Part shown: positions 42,456 to 51,197 of the stretch, one piece after another
Numbering within the stretch: position 1 is the first letter of the stretch
Layout of the letters: each line of letters opens with the position of its first letter
Position numbers and translations under genes: made by a program
The notes under the pieces: model-generated
What the model was told of the DNA's origin: nothing
Database searches by the model: none
The model's input: the letters and a program-made list of their open reading frames with translations, nothing else
Assembly (NCBI RefSeq): GCF_017833255.1
Contig: NZ_JAFIBU010000001.1
Location: forward strand, 3,508,001 to 3,572,000
Direction of reading: 5' to 3'
Origin: Paenibacillus sp. PvR098
GTDB lineage: Bacteria; Bacillota; Bacilli; Paenibacillales; NBRC-103111
Length of the DNA stretch: 64,000 nt

Positions 42456-44210
42456 TTGGAACAGCTCTTACTGGTATTGTTCGAACGAATGGGGATGCTT
42501 CTGATCCTGATGTTTACCTTGACCCGAATTCCCCTCTTTCGGAATATACTGGATCGGGATATCGATGTACGAACGGGTACTGTGTTTGCTCTACTGTTTG
42601 GCTTGATCGGCATTGCGGGGACGTATTCGGGAGTCGTGGTGAGCCCGGGGGTGATCGATTCAACGTTTTGGGTGTCCGCGCTCGCATCAGATGAGATCAT
42701 GGCTCATTCCGCGCTCATCGGCGTTGTGATGGCCGGCTTACTTGGAGGTGCTTACGTTGGTGCCGGAGCAGGACTGCTGGCTGGCCTCCATGCTTATTTG
42801 CTTGGAGGTCTTGCGGGTCCTTCCTATGCGGTTTCTACCCCTTTGATCGGGCTTCTGGCTGGCCTTGTTGCCCGGTTCTTTCATGAAGAGAGAATCATCG
42901 CTCCCATTAAGGCGATGTTTATCGGGGTGTTTGCCCCCATTCTGCAGATGGGTATTCTGTTGGTGTTTACCACCTCCTCACAAACCGCTATTGAGCTTGT
43001 CAATCAGATCGGCGTTCCGATGGTGATCGCCAATAGTATTGGGATCGCTATTTTCGTCGCGATGATCCAGGTCGCGCTCAATGAGGAGGAACGCGCGGCA
43101 GCGTTTGAGACGCAGCGGGCATTGACCATTGCGGAGATGGTTCTTCCCCATCTGAAGGAAGGTTTGACCTACACAACGGCAGAGGCGACTGCATCCATAC
43201 TGATGCGGGAATTGCAAGCCGATGCGGTTGCCGTGACGGATACGCAGCGGATCCTTGCTCACGCGGGTATCGGCACATCCCGGCACGTTCCCGGGGAACC
43301 CTTGGCAACCGAGCTGTCCAAACGGGCTATCCGAACCGGTGAAATTCAAATGGCGATGCATCGGGATGAACTTCAGCCTCATCATGAAGCTTTGGGGGCG
43401 GCCCTCATCGTGCCGTTCAACCAATCGGGCCAGACGGCGGGATTGATCAAAATATATTTTCGCAGCTCCAAGCAGATTCGCAAGGTGGAGGAGGAGTTTG
43501 CGCACGGTTTTAGCAGGCTGATCTCCAGTCAGCTCACGATCGCGCTGGCGGAGAAGCTCGAGGCGCTGATGAAGGATGCTGAGCTGAGGGCTTTGCAGGC
43601 GCAAATTAATCCGCATTTTCTGTTCAACACGCTGAATTCGATCGTGACGCTCATCCGGATCGATCCGGACAATGCACGCCACGTCACAGTGCAGCTAGGG
43701 CAGTTTATGCGGACGAGCCTCAAGATTACCCAGTCGCCGCTCATTCCGCTCTATCAGGAAGTGGAGCATTTGAACACGTATTTGGCAATCATTCGGATTC
43801 GATTTGCCGATCAGCTCAAGGTGGAATGCTCAGCGGAACCGGGTCTGGAAATGGTGCAGATCCCGCCGTCAACGCTGCAGCCGCTCGTGGAGAACAGTAT
43901 CCAGCACGGACTGAAGAAGAAGGCCAGCGGCGGCTGGGTAAGGATTGAACTGAAACGGGAAGGGGAAATGGTGCGGATCGTTGTCGAGGACAACGGCTCA
44001 GGGATTCGGGAGGATTTCCTGGACAAGCTGGGTACAGCGCCGATGAGCGGGAGTGGAAGCACCGGTCTTGGCGTGCACAATGTGAATCAACGTTTAATCA
44101 GCTTGCTCGGCCCTGACTCTTCGCTTACGTTTGGGAACCGGTCGGAGGGCGGGGTGCGAGTCACGTTAGCGATACCTTATCGGAACGGGAAAGGAGGGAC
44201 ACACGAATGA
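42456..44210 (+). CDS. lytS: LytS-type sensor histidine kinase (5TM-GAF-His kinase)
   Basis: In this protein of about 584 residues, the first 190 form the 5TMR-LYT membrane sensor (LFERMGMLLILMFTLTRIPL, NRDID-like NILDRDIDVRTGTVFA). A GAF domain follows (about 220-360), then the short His-kinase domain LQAQINPHFLFNTLNSIVTL with the phospho-His near 385. HATPase contains PLVENSIQHGL and VEDNGSGI. TTG 42456 lies 8 bases after GGGAGGA; ATG 42450 is too close to it. The start of the response regulator gene overlaps the stop. Confidence 0.92.
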   Translation: MEQLLLVLFERMGMLLILMFTLTRIPLFRNILDRDIDVRTGTVFALLFGLIGIAGTYSGVVVSPGVIDSTFWVSALASDEIMAHSALIGVVMAGLLGGAYVGAGAGLLAGLHAYLLGGLAGPSYAVSTPLIGLLAGLVARFFHEERIIAPIKAMFIGVFAPILQMGILLVFTTSSQTAIELVNQIGVPMVIANSIGIAIFVAMIQVALNEEERAAAFETQRALTIAEMVLPHLKEGLTYTTAEATASILMRELQADAVAVTDTQRILAHAGIGTSRHVPGEPLATELSKRAIRTGEIQMAMHRDELQPHHEALGAALIVPFNQSGQTAGLIKIYFRSSKQIRKVEEEFAHGFSRLISSQLTIALAEKLEALMKDAELRALQAQINPHFLFNTLNSIVTLIRIDPDNARHVTVQLGQFMRTSLKITQSPLIPLYQEVEHLNTYLAIIRIRFADQLKVECSAEPGLEMVQIPPSTLQPLVENSIQHGLKKKASGGWVRIELKREGEMVRIVVEDNGSGIREDFLDKLGTAPMSGSGSTGLGVHNVNQRLISLLGPDSSLTFGNRSEGGVRVTLAIPYRNGKGGTHE

Positions 44211-44968
44211 AGCTTCGCATCATGATCGCGGAAGATGAACGGCTGGCAAGAGAAGAACTCATCTATTTGCTGTCCAAAGAGCCGGACATTGCGCTGCTCC
44301 CATCGGCCGCAAGCGGAGTCGAGGCCGTGGAGATGGCACAAAAGCATAAACCAGACGCTGTCTTTCTGGATATCGAAATGCCGGAAATGAATGGCATCCA
44401 AGCGGCTCATCTTCTGCATGAGATGGACCCGCGTCCGTTTATTATATTTACGACGGCCTATGATCAATACGCGCTGGAGGCGTTTCAGCTGGAGGCGGTG
44501 GATTATCTGCTCAAGCCTTATGATGAGGAGCGTTTTAGGCGGACGCTGGACCGCGTCCGTGCGAGAAATGCTGAATCCGGGGGCAATTCGGGAGTCCATA
44601 AGCAGACAGAAGCGCCGGCAGCTCCAGCTCATAAAAAGAACAAGCTTCTGGTAGATGACGGCGACCGTATGGTCGTGCTGGAGGCGGACCTTTTCCTGTA
44701 TGCGGTTAAGGAAGAGAAGGTAACCCACATTCATATGGCGGACGGCCGCTCCTATGCAACGAAGCAGACGCTGCAGGAGCTTGAGGAGAGGCTTGGGGCC
44801 ATGTTCTTTCGGCCTCACCGGAGCTATCTGGTGAATCTGGATTATATTCAAGAAATCGAGCCTTGGTTTAACGGCGCCTACAACGTCATTCTGAAGGATA
44901 CAAACCGAACGAATGTTCCGGTTTCCCGGACTGCGGCGAAAGATTTGCTTCGGCTATTGCAGGGGTAA
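44207..44968 (+). CDS. lytR: LytR/AlgR-type response regulator
   Basis: In this 253-residue protein, the receiver domain (residues 1-120) has acidic residues EDE and the phospho-Asp about 54 in AVFLDIEMPEMNGI. The LytTR DNA-binding domain (about 145-250) has FRPHRSYLVNLDYIQEIEPW. ATGA overlap with lytS couples translation. The genes downstream (DUF485 protein and acetate-type symporter) are the probable target, as in other LytS/LytR-transporter modules that sense small organic acids. Confidence 0.93.
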   Translation: MKLRIMIAEDERLAREELIYLLSKEPDIALLPSAASGVEAVEMAQKHKPDAVFLDIEMPEMNGIQAAHLLHEMDPRPFIIFTTAYDQYALEAFQLEAVDYLLKPYDEERFRRTLDRVRARNAESGGNSGVHKQTEAPAAPAHKKNKLLVDDGDRMVVLEADLFLYAVKEEKVTHIHMADGRSYATKQTLQELEERLGAMFFRPHRSYLVNLDYIQEIEPWFNGAYNVILKDTNRTNVPVSRTAAKDLLRLLQG

Positions 44969-44987
44969 TAAGAGCATCAACCTGATG

Positions 44988-45013
44988 AACAGTCCGCTCA
45001 GGACTGTTTTTCT
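44988..45013 (+). terminator. Terminator of lytS-lytR
   Basis: AACAGTCC and GGACTGTT with a 6-base loop, then TTTCTG. Confidence 0.75.
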
Positions 45014-45029
45014 GCAATTAAGGAGCGGA

Positions 45030-45099
45030 TTTCGACGTTTCACACCGAAATCGGACTGGATCTAAGAAGAGACGCTATAATAGAATTGAAGCGCTTACA
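45030..45099 (+). promoter_or_regulatory. Promoter region of the symporter operon with cre-like site
   Basis: TATAAT (45076-45081) lies 75 bases before the DUF485 gene, with no good -35, as expected for an activated promoter. TTGAAGCGCTTACA (45086-45099) fits the cre consensus at 12 of 14 positions. Upstream, TTTCGACGTTTCACACCGAAATCG-type sequence (split by eye at 45031-45054) could hold LytTR sites. Regulator assignments are inference. Confidence 0.5.
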
Positions 45100-45155
45100 A
45101 AAACTTGCTGTACCTGATTTCATTAGGTGCGGCGCATAATGTGGAGGGATTCGCG

Positions 45156-45479
45156 ATGAAAAAGAACCAGTTAACGTACAGCGATATTGCCCGTTCTGAG
45201 CTTTTTCGCAAGCTGATGAATAAGAAGAAACGGTTTATCATTCCGATGACGCTCTTCTTTCTTGCTTTTTATTTTACCCTTCCGGTTCTTACCTCTTTCT
45301 CCAACGTGTTGAATACACCTGCCGTCGGCTCGATTACTTGGGCGTGGGTGTTTGCTTTTGCCCAGTTCATTATGACGTGGGTTTTGTGCTCCCTCTATTC
45401 CAAGCAATCTGTAACCTTCGACGCGATTTGTGAAGAAATTAAAAAGCAAGTGCATTCTGTGGAAAGAAGGGCGGGATAA
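45156..45479 (+). CDS. DUF485 membrane protein, symporter partner (YwcB/YjcH-like)
   Basis: This 107-residue protein has two hydrophobic segments (about 30-50 and 65-88) with KRFIIPMTLFFLAFYFTLPV and the typical WAWVFAFAQFIMTWVLCSLY. DUF485 genes regularly precede acetate/cation symporters, as here by 3 bases. ATG 45156 follows GGAGGG; a longer frame to 45105 has no ribosome binding site. Confidence 0.88.
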   Translation: MKKNQLTYSDIARSELFRKLMNKKKRFIIPMTLFFLAFYFTLPVLTSFSNVLNTPAVGSITWAWVFAFAQFIMTWVLCSLYSKQSVTFDAICEEIKKQVHSVERRAG

Positions 45480-45482
45480 TCC

Positions 45483-47027
45483 ATGAATACAGCCTTCTTG
45501 CTGTTTCTCGTTATCGTTCTCGGCACGCTCGTGATTACTTATTACGCCTCCAAAAAAACAAAAACAACAAGCGAGTTTTATACGGCCGGCGGAGGCTTGA
45601 CCGGCTGGCAGAACGGGCTTGCCATAGCGGGTGACTACATGTCCGCCGCCTCCTTCCTGGGTATTGCGGGAATGGTTGCGCTGTTCGGCTTTGACGGATT
45701 TTTCTACAGCATCGGGTTCCTGGTTGCTTATCTGGTTGTGCTGTATCTCGTAGCCGAGCCGCTTCGAAATTTAGGGAAGTATACGATGGCCGATATGATT
45801 GCCGCCCGTTTCGATCATAAGAAGATTCGTGGCGTAGCTGCGATCAATTCCATCGTCATTTCCATCTTCTACATGATCGCACAGCTGGTCGGTGCCGGCG
45901 GCCTTATCGCTCTTCTGATCCCAAGCCTCGATTACACAACCTCAGTGCTCATCGTGGGTGTCCTCATGACCGTGTATGTTGTTTTCGGCGGTATGACGGC
46001 AACGAGCTGGGTGCAAATTATCAAATGCGTATTGCTTGTCGCCGGTACGTTTATTATTTCGCTCATTGTTTTCGCCAAATTCAATTTCAGCATCGGGCAT
46101 ATGTTCGACGAGATGCGAAATGCTACCGCGCTGAAAGAAGCTTTTTTGAATCCCGGCAACAAATTCGGGAATGGACTCGATACGATTTCTCTAAACCTTG
46201 CCCTCGTGTTGGGGACGGCCGGACTGCCGCATATATTGATCCGTTTCTTCACGGTTAAAGACGCGCCTACGGCACGCAAATCGGTAGTCGTCGCCACTTG
46301 GGTTATAGGCCTGTTCTACGTGATGACCGTGTTCCTCGGCTTCGGCGCAGCGGCTTTCGTAGGTAAGGATGCCATTGTGAGCGCAAATGCCGCAGGCAAT
46401 ATGGCTGCTCCTCTCCTGGCTAGAGCCCTTGGCGGAGAATTTTTGTTCGCCTTTGTATCGGCCGTAGCTTTTGCAACGATTCTGGCTGTTGTCGCTGGTC
46501 TTGTGCTTTCTGCCGCTTCCGCCTTCGCCCACGATTTCTACAATCATATTGTTCGCAATGGAAAGGCGAACGAGAAGGAGCAAATCAAAGCGGCGAAACT
46601 AGCTTCCGTCGGCGTAGCGATCATATCGATCATTCTTGCACTGTTTGCGCAGAAGCTGAATGTCGCGTTCCTTGTAGCCTTAGCTTTTGCTGTGGCAGCC
46701 AGTGCCAATCTGCCGGTTCTTTTGTTCACGGTATACTGGAAAAGGTTCAATACAGCGGGAGCGGTTACAGGCATGATTGTCGGCGTACTCAGCGCACTCA
46801 TTCTGGTAGGCATCAGTCCTAACGTCTGGGATCCGGTAGAAGGTAAAGCGATTTTCGTCGGCACACCGCTCATTTCGCTTACGAATCCGGGGATCATCTC
46901 GATTCCGCTAGGTTTTTTGGCCGCTTTCCTCGGAACCTTCCTTTCCGCGAAGCGGGATGATGTGAAGTACGATGAGATATTGGTCAAAGCGAATACGGGA
47001 ATACAGGATTTGGCTCAGGCCAAATAA
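45483..47027 (+). CDS. Sodium:solute symporter, acetate-permease (ActP/YwcA) type
   Basis: This 514-residue protein has about thirteen hydrophobic segments. Family blocks are EFYTAGGGLTGWQNGLAIAG, DYMSAASFLGIAGMVALFGF, the sodium-site region GTAGLPHILIRFFTVKDAPT and FATILAVVAGLVLSAASAFA. ActP-like members take up acetate or other short monocarboxylates with sodium. Its position after lytS-lytR suggests control by an external organic acid. Confidence 0.92.
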   Translation: MNTAFLLFLVIVLGTLVITYYASKKTKTTSEFYTAGGGLTGWQNGLAIAGDYMSAASFLGIAGMVALFGFDGFFYSIGFLVAYLVVLYLVAEPLRNLGKYTMADMIAARFDHKKIRGVAAINSIVISIFYMIAQLVGAGGLIALLIPSLDYTTSVLIVGVLMTVYVVFGGMTATSWVQIIKCVLLVAGTFIISLIVFAKFNFSIGHMFDEMRNATALKEAFLNPGNKFGNGLDTISLNLALVLGTAGLPHILIRFFTVKDAPTARKSVVVATWVIGLFYVMTVFLGFGAAAFVGKDAIVSANAAGNMAAPLLARALGGEFLFAFVSAVAFATILAVVAGLVLSAASAFAHDFYNHIVRNGKANEKEQIKAAKLASVGVAIISIILALFAQKLNVAFLVALAFAVAASANLPVLLFTVYWKRFNTAGAVTGMIVGVLSALILVGISPNVWDPVEGKAIFVGTPLISLTNPGIISIPLGFLAAFLGTFLSAKRDDVKYDEILVKANTGIQDLAQAK

Positions 47028-47068
47028 GGGTTGAGTTTTAGCAAGTTCTGTTCAAATACAGCAGCTTT

Positions 47069-47112
47069 GAGCAGCCATTGCCGTTCGATTGAACGGTGAT
47101 GGCTGCTTTTTC
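47069..47112 (+). terminator. Terminator of the symporter operon
   Basis: AGCAGCCATTGCCGTTC and GAACGGTGATGGCTGCT form a long stem followed by TTTTCTTTT. Confidence 0.8.
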
Positions 47113-47291
47113 TTTTCTTATCTTCAGTAACCTATGAGAGAGCCCCGACTCCCTGTTCCAACCTTGACTATTTTTCAAAAGAAAAAATATAGGACAACGG
47201 ACGGGTATCGAATTTTAACGGCGTATTTACTAATTATATGGATATATAAAGTTAGTCCTATATTCCTGTTTTTATGATGGGGGGCAATGAT

Positions 47292-47684
47292 ATGCTGTCA
47301 AAGATTAAGGAGTGGATAGGTAATAAGGATCATCGAGAGACAAGGGGAATCCGGAAATATGTCCTGCCGCAAATCGACAAGCATGTTCAATGGATTCAAC
47401 ATACAAGCGATTTGAATAAAGTAAGCAGCGAACTGCAGATGAGGGTTCAGCAAGGCCAGGATGATACGATGATGATTGCCGTACTTCAAATGGAATTGGT
47501 TGCAGATGGCGAGGTCTATAGTGATAACTCGGACATTTCTGAATGGGCAAAGGCTGTAGTTTCTACCGCTACTTCAGCAGGACTAATGAATGGTTATGAG
47601 GACGGTACACTAAAGCCAAAAGGGAATACAACCCGTGCCGAAACCGTAACCGTAATGCTTAGAGCATTGAAGTTTAAAATATAG
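47292..47684 (+). CDS. Chimeric small protein: SecA N-terminus-like segment joined to an SLH domain
   Basis: The 130-residue frame starts at ATG behind GGGGGG. Residues 1-65 (MLSKIKEWIGNKDHRETRGI, then SDLNKVSSELQMRVQQGQDD) resemble the first residues of SecA, without its Walker motifs. Residues 70-130 (YSDNSDISEWAKAVVSTATS, AGLMNGYEDGTLKPKGNTTR) are a good SLH domain. There is no signal peptide, so the SLH part would stay inside the cell. It reads as the two ends of different genes fused by deletion, next to a true SLH protein. Whether it is expressed is unknown. Confidence 0.6.
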   Translation: MLSKIKEWIGNKDHRETRGIRKYVLPQIDKHVQWIQHTSDLNKVSSELQMRVQQGQDDTMMIAVLQMELVADGEVYSDNSDISEWAKAVVSTATSAGLMNGYEDGTLKPKGNTTRAETVTVMLRALKFKI

Positions 47685-47692
47685 TGTAAAAT

Positions 47693-47719
47693 CAGCCGGC
47701 CCCTCTAGGTCGGCTTTTT
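47693..47719 (+). terminator. Terminator after the SecA-SLH chimera
   Basis: AGCCG and CGGCT around a CCCCTCTAGG loop, followed by TTTTTG. Confidence 0.65.
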
Positions 47720-47759
47720 GCATAACCGCCTAATCGACATTTCAAAAAAATGTCGACAC

Positions 47760-47787
47760 TTGTCAGATAACGGAAAACTGTTATAAT
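47760..47787 (+). promoter_or_regulatory. Promoter of the S-layer-like gene
   Basis: TTGTCA (47760-47765), a 16-base spacer and TATAAT (47782-47787). Transcription would start near 47794, just ahead of the riboswitch. Confidence 0.7.
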
Positions 47788-47817
47788 GAGCTTGAAGCTA
47801 TTTTTATAAAAAAACTT

Positions 47818-47898
47818 GATAAAGGCAAAATCATTGAAAGGTGATGACGCAAAGCTACAGGGGCTAAGGTTTTGAACTATGCCAGCCAGTTGCCGAGA
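47818..47898 (+). ncRNA. Cyclic di-GMP-I (GEMM) riboswitch
   Basis: GATAAAGGCAAAATCATTGA, AAGGTGATGACGCAAAGC, TACAGGGGCTAAGG, ATGCCAGCCAGTTGCCG: these are the conserved class I elements in order. They include the P2 hairpin closed by a GAAA tetraloop, GACGCAAAGC, and the 3' GCCAG-TTGCC strand. It sits between a good promoter and a terminator hairpin ahead of an SLH protein, so it likely controls termination in response to c-di-GMP. Confidence 0.9.
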
Positions 47899-47915
47899 AA
47901 GCTAGTAAAACACAC

Positions 47916-47951
47916 AAGCTTATCTTTGCGCAGCGCAGATAAGCTTTTTTT
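47916..47951 (+). terminator. Riboswitch expression-platform terminator
   Basis: AAGCTTATCT and AGATAAGCTT with a GC-rich inner loop, followed by TTTTTTG. It lies 18 bases after the aptamer. Confidence 0.85.
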
Positions 47952-47986
47952 GTGTTTTATAAGAGGTGTTTAGTCCAAGGAGGCGT

Positions 47987-49765
47987 ATGATGAGAAAGCT
48001 TCGTTATGTAATGCAGGTATTCATGATTTCATTATTGGTGTTGAGTTTGGCAGGACAAAGCTTTGCGGCTGAACCGGAAACAACGGATTCAAGTGCAAAT
48101 CGTAGTGCATTAAACCTTGGTTTTAATGACTCGGCAGAAGCAGCCTGGGCAGCGGAATCTATTGGGAAGATGAAATCCAAGAATGTATTGTCCGGTTATG
48201 AAGACGGCACTTTTCGTCCTAATCAGCCTGTTAGTCGTATTGAAGCCGTAGTTACGGCTGTTCGGCTCATGGGACTGGAAGAGCAGGCCAAAGCAAAGCC
48301 GGGTGATAGCAAGCTCCACTTCAAAGATGCTTCGATCATCGATAGCAATTACAGCTGGGCCAAAGGATACGTTATCATCGCTTTGGAGCAAGGCCTTTTC
48401 GATACTTCAGAAGAAAGGCTTCAACCGAATACACCAGCAAGCCGGGTTTGGGTAGCGGGCCTACTAGTAAAAGCTCTGGGGCTACAAAAAGAGGCGCTTA
48501 GTCAAATGACGGCCGTTCCGGATTTTAAAGATGCTGGAGATATTCCGGCCGGAGCGGTTGGATATGTAAACATAGCTGTTCAACAAGGCATTGTTAGCGG
48601 TTATCCTGATGAGACGTTCAAGCCCAATAATAACGTTACACGCGCTGAGATGGCTGCACTGCTCGTAAGAACCAATGACAACTTACTTGAGCAATCCGGA
48701 GCGGTCACCATCAAAGGAACAATAACTGCGTTGAATTTTGACCGTAATGTGACGGACAGTGTCTATTCCAGTACGTATGGTTCCATCGCAGTTCAAAGCT
48801 TTAATCAAGATTCATTTACCTATAAAATTTCGCCGGACCTTGCAGTTCCGTACAATCAGCGGTTTATTCCGGCATCCCAGCTCCTTGTAGGCGATGTGGT
48901 GTCACTGACCGTTGAGAATGATGTCGTGCTGGAAGCAAGCTTCATCAATAAAGAGACGGTTGATGAGAAGACAGCCGGAATCAACGAATTTAAAACGGAT
49001 ATCGAATTAACGTCAGGCAGTGAGATTGAATTAAAGTATAAGAATAACGATGGAAAGATACGTGCCGAGGTTGAAAAGAAAACCAAAGGTGAAAAAGGCA
49101 AGGAAAAACTGAAGGGAGACGAAGCGGTTCAAGCCGTAGAAGATTTCCTTAAACAGGCTGCGTTTACACCTCAAATGACGAAGCAAGAGATCGTCAATCA
49201 AATCTTAACAGCGCTGGAAGCGGAGATTAGCGAGGTTAAAGAGCTGGAAATCGAAATCAAGTTCTCGAACGGCAGTAAAGTTGAAATTGAATGGGAAAAT
49301 GAAGACGAGAAGTCTGAAGAAAAGTCTCGCAAAGACAACAGAGATAACAGAGATAACAGAGATAATAGAGACAATAGAGACAATAGAGACAAGGAGCAAC
49401 GGCCAGAAAAAGAAGCCAATGCTCACGGGATCGAAAAGTTTGAGTTAGAGATCGAGCTGTCCGATAAGCAGAAATTAAAACTCGAATATAAAGATGATGA
49501 TGGAAAAGTCGAAGCTAAAGTGGAAAAAGATAAAGAGAAAGTATCCGGAGATAAAGCAATCCAAGCAGTAAATGAGCTTTTCGAACAAATGAAACTGTCT
49601 GAAACTATGGACAGAAGCGAAATTCAAAAAAGCATATTCACTTACCTTCAAACAGAGGAAAGTGATGTGGAAAAATTCGAATTGGAAATCGAGTTTTCAA
49701 GCGGTAAAAAAGTTAAAGTAGAATTTGAAAACGACAATGACGATGACGACAACGACGAAGATTAA
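47987..49765 (+). CDS. S-layer-homology protein with repeated YusW-like domains
   Basis: This protein of about 592 residues has a signal peptide at 1-27 (ending SFAAEP). Three SLH domains lie at about 40-230 (SGYEDGTFRPNQPVSRIEAV, SGYPDETFKPNNNVTRAEMA) and would anchor it to cell-wall polymer. A short beta domain follows (235-320). Two related acidic, Lys-rich YusW-like domains (about 333-440 and 477-592) share ELEIE-FSNG-KVEIEWEN patterns. They are separated by about seven Asp-Asn-Arg triplets (nucleotides near 49336-49395). Control is by the upstream c-di-GMP riboswitch. The very acidic tail ends in an Asp run. Confidence 0.88.
   Translation: MMRKLRYVMQVFMISLLVLSLAGQSFAAEPETTDSSANRSALNLGFNDSAEAAWAAESIGKMKSKNVLSGYEDGTFRPNQPVSRIEAVVTAVRLMGLEEQAKAKPGDSKLHFKDASIIDSNYSWAKGYVIIALEQGLFDTSEERLQPNTPASRVWVAGLLVKALGLQKEALSQMTAVPDFKDAGDIPAGAVGYVNIAVQQGIVSGYPDETFKPNNNVTRAEMAALLVRTNDNLLEQSGAVTIKGTITALNFDRNVTDSVYSSTYGSIAVQSFNQDSFTYKISPDLAVPYNQRFIPASQLLVGDVVSLTVENDVVLEASFINKETVDEKTAGINEFKTDIELTSGSEIELKYKNNDGKIRAEVEKKTKGEKGKEKLKGDEAVQAVEDFLKQAAFTPQMTKQEIVNQILTALEAEISEVKELEIEIKFSNGSKVEIEWENEDEKSEEKSRKDNRDNRDNRDNRDNRDNRDKEQRPEKEANAHGIEKFELEIELSDKQKLKLEYKDDDGKVEAKVEKDKEKVSGDKAIQAVNELFEQMKLSETMDRSEIQKSIFTYLQTEESDVEKFELEIEFSSGKKVKVEFENDNDDDDNDED
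49336..49395 (+). repeat. Nine-base tandem repeat inside the S-layer-like gene
   Basis: The unit GACAACAGA or GATAACAGA repeats about seven times and encodes Asp-Asn-Arg. It forms a flexible charged linker and could vary in number by slippage without breaking the frame. Confidence 0.85.
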
Positions 49766-49785
49766 GAACGATTCTCCCTAATACA

Positions 49786-49826
49786 AAGCACCTTAATCCA
49801 TTTTGGTGGGTTGAGGTGCTTTTTTA
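49786..49826 (+). terminator. Terminator of the S-layer-like gene
   Basis: AAGCACCTTAATCCA and TGGGTTGAGGTGCTT form a stem with G-T pairs, followed by TTTTTAT. Confidence 0.8.
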
Positions 49827-49950
49827 TTTGTATCCCATTCTTTGGTTAAATTTGATTGACGGATATACCAGGTTGAGCTAAAATGAGCACATAACCTATA
49901 AAACATACCAAAATAGTTGGATATAATTCAGGGAGAAATGTGGGATTACC

Positions 49951-51039
49951 TTGTCGATTTTAATTGTGGCTATAGCGATTGCATTGTTTTTTGCAATGAA
50001 CATTGGGGCAAGTGGTGCGGCGGCTACGATGGGAGTAGCTTACGGCAGTGGCGCGATCAAGCGGAAATACCTCGCGCTTAGTTTGGTTGCCGTCGGCGTA
50101 TTCCTCGGTGCGTATCTCGGCGGTGGAGAAGTCGTGAAGACGTTGGGCTCGGGAATTATTCCATCGGATTTACTGAATGTACATTTGGTCATTATCATTT
50201 TACTGGCAGCTACCGTTACTTTATTTAGCGCAAACCTGATGGGGATTCCGTTATCTACAAGCGAGGTAACCGTGGGTTCGGTCGTAGGAGTGGGTGTTGC
50301 CTACGAGGTCTTGTATGTTAAGAACATTTTAGTCATTGTTTCGTTCTGGATCATTATTCCGATTGTAGCCTTTCTCTTGGCCTGGGGCCTGGGGTATGTC
50401 ATTCGGGGACTGGAGCGCCGCGATGCCAGGTGGAAAGGCGAAGGGGATGGCTGGTGGAGGAAGGGCCTGATAGTGCTTGTTCTAGCCGCCGGATTCATTG
50501 AGGCTTTTTCTGCCGGTATGAACAATGTCGCGAATGCGGTAGGTCCTCTTGTAGGCGCAGGCTTGATGAGCGTAGGTAATGGGGTATTCTGGGGAGGCCT
50601 ATTCGTTGCGGCAGGAGCGCTTCTTCTCGGAGGAAAAGTGCTGGAAACCAACGGGAAAAAGATCACGAAGATGTCCTTGCTTCAAGGAACGGTCATTTCT
50701 GGAACGGGTGGCACGCTGGTTATTATCGCATCTCTTTTTGGCCTTCCCGTACCGCTCACACAAATTACAACAACGGCCATTCTGGGCATTGGTACGGCTG
50801 ATCATGGCTTTAGTTTGTGGCAGAAGGGCATTGTCGTAAAAATATTAAAGGTATGGCTGGTCTCTCCGCTCCTTTCCCTAGTGGTCTCCTTTACTTTGGT
50901 AAAGTTGTTTATGGAGCCGGAACCGTTTTTGTTAGTGGTCATGGTTGCCGTATTTATTTCCATGCTGGGAATCAAAAGCCTTTACGATACCATGCAGGCC
51001 GAAAGACGTGCGATGAATGATGAAGGCGGAGGCATTTAA
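49951..51039 (+). CDS. Inorganic phosphate permease, PiT family
   Basis: This 362-residue protein has about ten hydrophobic segments. The duplicated PiT signature is seen as FAMNIGASGAAATMGVAYGS and AFSAGMNNVANAVGPLVGAG. The first repeat has Gly-Ala-Ser in place of the usual Ala-Asn-Asp, which is common in the divergent Bacillus-type members that may carry sulfate or other anions. TTG start, with GTGGGA 5 bases before it. It stands alone between terminators. Confidence 0.85.
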   Translation: MSILIVAIAIALFFAMNIGASGAAATMGVAYGSGAIKRKYLALSLVAVGVFLGAYLGGGEVVKTLGSGIIPSDLLNVHLVIIILLAATVTLFSANLMGIPLSTSEVTVGSVVGVGVAYEVLYVKNILVIVSFWIIIPIVAFLLAWGLGYVIRGLERRDARWKGEGDGWWRKGLIVLVLAAGFIEAFSAGMNNVANAVGPLVGAGLMSVGNGVFWGGLFVAAGALLLGGKVLETNGKKITKMSLLQGTVISGTGGTLVIIASLFGLPVPLTQITTTAILGIGTADHGFSLWQKGIVVKILKVWLVSPLLSLVVSFTLVKLFMEPEPFLLVVMVAVFISMLGIKSLYDTMQAERRAMNDEGGGI

Positions 51040-51053
51040 TAACGAGTCATAGG

Positions 51054-51086
51054 AAAGGAGCCTGGCCGATGTGGCAGGGCTCCTTT
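51054..51086 (+). terminator. Terminator of the phosphate permease gene
   Basis: AAAGGAGCC and GGCTCCTTT form a perfect stem with a 14-base loop. Confidence 0.75.
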
Positions 51087-51197
51087 CTGCATAGGGTCTG
51101 CTCTTTAACCGTTACTCCCTGCCTTCAATAGGCTAAAAGTTTAGTTTTTCTCTTAAGGCGATAGGATTATAATAAAGGTACATTCGTCGTCTAAGGA

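Noticed and set aside
49198-49419. Antisense open frame with a Ser-Leu-Leu repeat
   Set aside because: It is the mirror of the Asp-Asn-Arg repeat in the S-layer-like gene, with no start signal.
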